Positions 60,249 through 64,000 of a stretch of DNA of 64,000 nucleotides are shown in pieces. Origin of the DNA: Pseudoxanthomonas helianthi (GTDB lineage Bacteria; Pseudomonadota; Gammaproteobacteria; Xanthomonadales; Xanthomonadaceae); the NCBI RefSeq assembly GCF_017939625.1, contig NZ_JAGKTC010000001.1, positions 1,226,778 to 1,290,777 of the forward strand, given 5' to 3'. Each line of letters starts with the position of its first letter. Positions within the stretch are counted from its first letter, which is position 1. Position numbers and translations under genes: made by a program. The notes under the pieces are model-generated. The model ran no database searches, was not told the origin of the DNA, and was given only the letters and a program-made list of their open reading frames with translations.

Positions 60249-60950
60249 TCACGGCGCGCCGAACAGCTTGTCCGCGCTCTGGAACAGGATCCAGCTGGTC
60301 GCGATGAACTTGTCGCCGTTCTGCGGCCGGTTGCCGCGGTGGGTGTGGGTGAACGCGGTCGGGGCGATCAGCAGGCTGCCGGTGCGCGGCTCGACCTTGC
60401 GCTGCTGGAACAGGAATTCGGTTTCGCCTTCGTCGAATCCGTCGTTCAAGTACAGCGTCCACAGCAGGTGCCGATGCAAGGTTTCGGCGCGTGCGTCGCG
60501 CGGATACAGCTCGCAATGCCAGTACGGATAGCCGCCTTCGCCGGCCGAATACCATTGCAGGTTGATCGCGCCCGGGCGCAGGCAGGCGCGGGCCAGATCG
60601 GCGACGGCCGAGTCGTCCATCGCCGCGATGTCGTCGGCCTGCAGCCGGCGGGTCGTGCCGTCGGGCGACTGGTGTTGCAGCATCAGCGGCGAAATCAATG
60701 CCTGCGGATACTGGCGCAGGTAGCGCAGCAGGCCGGCGAACACCGCCTGCTGCAGCAGCGCGTCGACATCCTGCCACTCGGGCCGGTTGACCAGGCTGAG
60801 GTCGCGGCTGCGCTTGAGTTCCGGGAACACCCCGCTGCCGACCCGGCCGGGCTGCAGCGCGTCGCTGTCGCGCATGCGCCGGACGATGGCGGCGCAGGTC
60901 GCGCCGTCCACCAGGTCAGGATAGGTTTCGATGAAGTCGGCGGCGGGCAT
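60249..60950 (-). CDS. 2OG-Fe(II) oxygenase (prolyl 4-hydroxylase-like)
   Basis: This 233-residue protein belongs to the 2-oxoglutarate and iron-dependent dioxygenases: the iron site is His145-x-Glu147 (YPYWHCELYP) with the second His in THTHRG (residue 202 or 204), and the 2OG-binding basic residue in NGDKFIATSWILF. The second ligand is Glu rather than the usual Asp. The likely substrates are proteins or small molecules. It is the first of the oxygenase-GNAT-GNAT row, whose genes are 14 and 16 bases apart. Confidence 0.82.
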   Translation of the reverse strand: MPAADFIETYPDLVDGATCAAIVRRMRDSDALQPGRVGSGVFPELKRSRDLSLVNRPEWQDVDALLQQAVFAGLLRYLRQYPQALISPLMLQHQSPDGTTRRLQADDIAAMDDSAVADLARACLRPGAINLQWYSAGEGGYPYWHCELYPRDARAETLHRHLLWTLYLNDGFDEGETEFLFQQRKVEPRTGSLLIAPTAFTHTHRGNRPQNGDKFIATSWILFQSADKLFGAP

Positions 60951-60971
60951 GCGGCGATTCTAAGCGCAATT

Positions 60972-61050
60972 GTGGGAGCGGCCCTGGCCGCGAATGCTCT
61001 TGCTCTTCACTGGCAAAGAAGAAAGCATTCGCGGCCAGGGCCGCTCCCAC
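60972..61050. repeat. Perfect 27-base inverted repeat between oxygenase and tyrB
   Basis: The left arm (60972-60998, starting GTGGGAGCGGCCCTGG) and right arm (61024-61050) are exact inverted copies with a 25-base spacer. Each arm is also a hairpin (GCGGCC/GGCCGC). It lies 33 bases past the tyrB stop and can act as its terminator. Confidence 0.88.
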
Positions 61051-61083
61051 GAAACCCGCTTCAACAACGGTAATGCCGCAGGC

Positions 61084-62286
61084 TTAGCCCTTGCGCACGG
61101 CGGCGATCGCGTCGGCGACGTAGTCGATGTTGTTGTGGTTCAACGCCGCCACGCAGATGCGGCCGCTGCCGACCGCGTAGATGCCGAACTCGTCGCGCAG
61201 GCGGTCCACCTGCGCCTTGGACAGGCCCGAGTACGAGAACATGCCGGCCTGCTGCTGGATGAAGGCGAACTCCGGCGCGCCGCGTTCGGCCAGCTTGGTC
61301 ACCAGCAACGCGCGCATGGTGTGGATGCGGCTGCGCATGTCGGCCAGTTCCTGTTCCCACAGCGCGCGCAGCTCGGGATTGTTGAGCACGCCGGCCACCA
61401 GCGCGCCGCCGTGGGTCGCCGGGCTGGAATAGATCGTGCGGATCACCCGCTTGGCGTGCGACAGCACCGCCTTGGCCTCGGTGGCGTTGGCTGCGATCAC
61501 CGACAGCGCGCCGGCGCGTTCGCCGTACAGCGAGAACGACTTGGCGTACGAGCTGCTGAGCACGAAGCTGTCGATGCCGGCGTCGAGCAGGATGCCGACT
61601 GCGACGGAGTCTTCGCGGATGCCCTTGTCGAAGCCCTGGTAGGCCATGTCCAGGAACGGGAACAGGCCGCGTTCCTTGAGCAGCGCGGCGACCTGCTTCC
61701 ACTGCTCGACGCTCAGGTCGGCGCCGGTCGGGTTGTGGCAGCAGGCGTGCAGCAGCACGACCGAACCGGGTTCCAGCTTGCCGAGGTCGGCGAGCATGCC
61801 GGCGAAATCGACGCCATGCGTCGCGGCGTCGAAGTACGCATAGTTCGACACCTCGTAGCCGGCGGCGGCGAACACCGCCTGGTGGTTTTCCCAGCTGGGA
61901 TTGCTCAGCGCAACCTTGGCCTTCGGCAGCAGCTTCTTCAGCAGGTCGGCGCCGACGCGCAGCGCGCCGCTGCCGCCGATGGTCTGCAGGGTGGCGACGC
62001 GGCCGGCGGCCAGCAGCGGCGAGTCCTCGCCGAACAGCAGGCGCTGGGTGCCCTGCACGTAGGCCGGCAGGCCGTCGATCGGCAGATAGCCGCGCGGGCG
62101 GCCTTGCTCGGCCAGCTGCCGTTCGATCTGCTGCACGCATTTCAGCAGCGGGATGCGTCCGCTTTCGTCGTAGTAGATGCCGACGCCGAGGTTGACCTTG
62201 GTCGGGCGGGTATCGGCGTTGTAGGCCTCGGTCAGGCCAAGGATGGGGTCGCCGGGGACTTGTTCGACATGCGCAAAGACGGACAC
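61084..62286 (-). CDS. tyrB: Aromatic amino acid aminotransferase
   Basis: This 400-residue PLP enzyme of aspartate aminotransferase fold converts aromatic 2-oxo acids to Phe and Tyr. It has the N-terminal pattern FAHVEQVPGDPILGLTEAYN, HACCHNPTGADLS, DMAYQGFDKGI and the PLP lysine in SSSYAKSFSLYGERAGAL. The start is GTG at 62286; a longer reading adds unconserved Arg/Pro-rich sequence and is rejected. The gene stands alone, with the repeat after it. Confidence 0.93.
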   Translation of the reverse strand: MSVFAHVEQVPGDPILGLTEAYNADTRPTKVNLGVGIYYDESGRIPLLKCVQQIERQLAEQGRPRGYLPIDGLPAYVQGTQRLLFGEDSPLLAAGRVATLQTIGGSGALRVGADLLKKLLPKAKVALSNPSWENHQAVFAAAGYEVSNYAYFDAATHGVDFAGMLADLGKLEPGSVVLLHACCHNPTGADLSVEQWKQVAALLKERGLFPFLDMAYQGFDKGIREDSVAVGILLDAGIDSFVLSSSYAKSFSLYGERAGALSVIAANATEAKAVLSHAKRVIRTIYSSPATHGGALVAGVLNNPELRALWEQELADMRSRIHTMRALLVTKLAERGAPEFAFIQQQAGMFSYSGLSKAQVDRLRDEFGIYAVGSGRICVAALNHNNIDYVADAIAAVRKG

Positions 62287-62479
62287 GGTGGGGTTTCGCT
62301 GGCTGAGGGAGGAAGGTGCGCGAATCGCGCGGAGCGCGAGTTTAGCAGGGGCGACGGGCCGCCGCCGGGAGGGTTGCGAGTGCAACGGTCGGCACGGGCG
62401 ATCCAGGCGCAGAGCCACGGGCCCTGGGAAGCCTGGTCGCGAAGGCGTCGGCAAAAAAGAGGGGTTTGCGGAAAGGCGG

Positions 62480-62899
62480 TTACGCCCGTCCCTGCGCCTG
62501 CAGCGCGGCGAACTCTTCGTCGGTGAACAGCCGCGAGCGCACCAGGAAGCGCACGCCCTCGCCGTTCTCCAGCGAGAACATGCCGCCGCGGCCTTCGACC
62601 ACGTCGATGATCAACTGGGTGTGCTTCCAGTATTCGAACTGCGAGGGGCTGATGAAGAACTCCGCGCCGCCGATCTCGCCCAGCCTGACATCGCGGTCGC
62701 CGACGATGAAATCGCCGACCGGGTAGCACATCGGCGAGGAGCCATCGCAGCAGCCGCCGGACTGGTGGAACAGCAGCGCGCCGTGCTTCGCGCGCAGCTT
62801 GTCGATCAACTGCAGCGCGGCCAGCGTGGCGATGACCTGGCGGGTGTCGAGCGCAGTTTGGTCGGGCGTCCGTCCGTTGGAAACCGAAGTGGTGTTCAT
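62480..62899 (-). CDS. DUF779 protein
   Basis: This 139-residue protein has the DUF779 pattern: LLFHQSGGCCDGSSPMCYPVGDF with a Cys pair, and LGEIGGAEFFISPSQFEYWKHTQLIIDVVEGRGGMFSLEN. Relatives are usually encoded beside aldehyde dehydrogenases and thought to assist them. Here the partner is a TonB-dependent receptor whose stop overlaps its ATG (ATGA), so both are co-translated. The role with the receptor is unknown. Confidence 0.85.
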   Translation of the reverse strand: MNTTSVSNGRTPDQTALDTRQVIATLAALQLIDKLRAKHGALLFHQSGGCCDGSSPMCYPVGDFIVGDRDVRLGEIGGAEFFISPSQFEYWKHTQLIIDVVEGRGGMFSLENGEGVRFLVRSRLFTDEEFAALQAQGRA

Positions 62900-64000
62900 G
62901 GCGCGTCCTCCGCGGCCCATTGCCAGCGCAGGCCCAGCAGCAGGCCGCGGCCAGGGCCGGGTTCGTAATAGCGGCCGTTGCCTTCGTTGACGATCACCGA
63001 ACCGACATAGGCCTTGTCCAGAAGGTTGTCGACCCGGGCGAAGCCGCGCAGCGATTGCGTGCCGAAGCGCCATTCGCGGGCGAATTCGAAGCCCAGCAGC
63101 ACGTAGCCGGGTGCGCGCGCGCTGCCCGGGTCGTTGACCGTGACATCGCCGACGCCGATCGCCTCCAGCGCCGCTTCCCAACCGCCGCTGCGCCAACCCA
63201 AGCGCGCATCGAGCTGCTGGCGCGCGGTGCCGGGGATGCGCGTGCCGGCGGCGACCCGCACCGAAGGGTTGGTGCAGCCGGCGGCGGTGCAGATCGGGAA
63301 GCTGTCGCGGAACTGCGCGTCGAGCCAGGTGTAGGCCAGGTCGAAACGCCAGCGCTCGCCCAGCGGCAACCCGGCCGCCAGTTCGAAACCTTCGCGGCGC
63401 GCGCGGCCGACGTTGCGGTAGCTGCTGCGCCCGCCGACGTTGCGCGCCACCGCCAGTTCGTCGTCGGTGTCGGCGCGGAACAGCGCGGCTTCCAGCGACG
63501 CGCCGTCGCCGTTGCGCCACTTGCCGCCGAATTCGAGGTTGCGGCTGACCGCCGGCTTCAGATCAAAGGCGAGGCCGGCGCCGCCATCGGCGCGGTAGCC
63601 GAGTTCGTTGAAGGTCGGCGTTTCGAAGCCGCGGCCGGCGGACAGGTAGAAGCGCAGGTCGTCGTTCGGCGAGAACGCGAGGCCGGCGACCGGCGTGGTC
63701 TGCGCGTATTCGACCGCGCCGCTGTCGTCCGGGTTGCGTGCGGTGACGTACGCATCGCGCGACTCGAAGCGCACGCGGCTGTGGCGTACGCCGGCCAGCA
63801 GCGACCAGCGCGGGGCGAAGCGCCACCACGCCTGCGCGTACTGGTCGAAGTTGTCGGTGCGATTGCGCTCGTCGCGGCGCAAGGCGCCGCGCACGCCGAG
63901 CGCGGTGCCGACGAAGTTCTCGTAACCGAGGCGATGCTGGCGCTGGCGGTCGAAATTGCCGCCCGCGGTGAGTTCGAATTCGCGTCCGGCCAGTTCGCCG
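62896..64000 (-). CDS. TonB-dependent outer-membrane receptor, C-terminal part (5' end outside window)
   Basis: The frame is open from 64000 to the TGA at 62896-62898, about 368 codons, and has the beta-barrel pattern of receptors of the Ton system: aromatic/aliphatic strands such as SLLAGVRHSRVRFESR, LRFYLSAGRGFETPTFNELGYR, RYRDSFP-type loops and the C-terminal GLLLGLRWQW. The strand FETPTFNELGY is the late-barrel motif of siderophore and vitamin receptors. It needs the TonB system encoded near 19 kb. The ligand cannot be named from this part. Confidence 0.88.
   Translation of the reverse strand, partial: GELAGREFELTAGGNFDRQRQHRLGYENFVGTALGVRGALRRDERNRTDNFDQYAQAWWRFAPRWSLLAGVRHSRVRFESRDAYVTARNPDDSGAVEYAQTTPVAGLAFSPNDDLRFYLSAGRGFETPTFNELGYRADGGAGLAFDLKPAVSRNLEFGGKWRNGDGASLEAALFRADTDDELAVARNVGGRSSYRNVGRARREGFELAAGLPLGERWRFDLAYTWLDAQFRDSFPICTAAGCTNPSVRVAAGTRIPGTARQQLDARLGWRSGGWEAALEAIGVGDVTVNDPGSARAPGYVLLGFEFAREWRFGTQSLRGFARVDNLLDKAYVGSVIVNEGNGRYYEPGPGRGLLLGLRWQWAAEDAP

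Overview
The window is a chromosomal segment around the replication origin of a high-GC (mid-60s percent by eye) gammaproteobacterium of the Xanthomonadaceae/Lysobacteraceae (Lysobacter, Luteimonas or Xanthomonas relatives). The reasons are the order rpmH-rnpA-yidC-mnmE transcribed to the left and dnaA-dnaN-recF-gyrB to the right, a tonB-exbB-exbD1-exbD2 cluster just beyond gyrB, a monomeric NADP isocitrate dehydrogenase, a two-cysteine OhrR with Ohr, and short palindromic repeats of the kind scattered in that family. There is no phage, IS element, CRISPR array, rRNA or recognisable tRNA. The genus is inference.

Layout. 1-3.8 kb: end of a small membrane protein, an XRE regulator, an S33 peptidase and a NatAB-type ABC exporter, mostly translationally coupled. 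3.8-8.8 kb (minus strand): a TonB-domain lipoprotein, mnmE, yidC, rnpA, rpmH. 9.0-15.9 kb: dnaA, the candidate oriC with DnaA boxes in the dnaA-dnaN gap, dnaN, recF, gyrB. Three near-consensus parS sites lie between the end of dnaN and the end of recF, so origin and centromere sit within about 2.5 kb. 15.9-21.5 kb: CPBP and M48 proteases, a TPR protein and the Ton energising operon. 21.6-28.7 kb: a small unknown gene, LysR, a MHYT plus V4R-like pair, aceK, an exported methyltransferase, rluE. 28.7-32.7 kb: a GntR/HutC regulator divergent from zwf with a perfect palindrome between them, pgl, cytochrome c5. 32.7-42.6 kb: secreted nuclease-like protein, hydrolase, zapE, ohrR-ohr, LysR/MFS, two aldo/keto reductases, an exported esterase.

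42.7-47 kb: a cobalamin riboswitch ahead of nrdA, a small KTSC-like gene and nrdB, which implies that B12 represses this B12-independent ribonucleotide reductase. 47-54.7 kb: GST, acyl-CoA thioesterase, LysR/aldo-keto reductase, queF, a LysM protein, a lipoprotein and monomeric icd. 54.7-64 kb: an orphan exbD bracketed by two copies of one palindromic repeat, pdxJ, cls, a radical SAM protein, two GNATs, a 2OG-Fe(II) oxygenase, tyrB, a DUF779 protein and the 3' part of a TonB-dependent receptor that runs off the window.

How the parts connect. The origin core carries replication and co-translational housekeeping genes diverging from oriC. The Ton system (tonB-exbB-exbD1-exbD2, orphan ExbD, TonB-domain lipoprotein, TonB-dependent receptor) is the main envelope theme. 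Central carbon flow is represented by zwf-pgl, aceK and icd. Several regulators sit divergent from their likely targets (GntR/zwf, LysR/MFS, LysR/aldo-keto reductase). Inverted repeats of at least five sequence types fill many intergenic gaps, and one supplies the stop codon of rluE.
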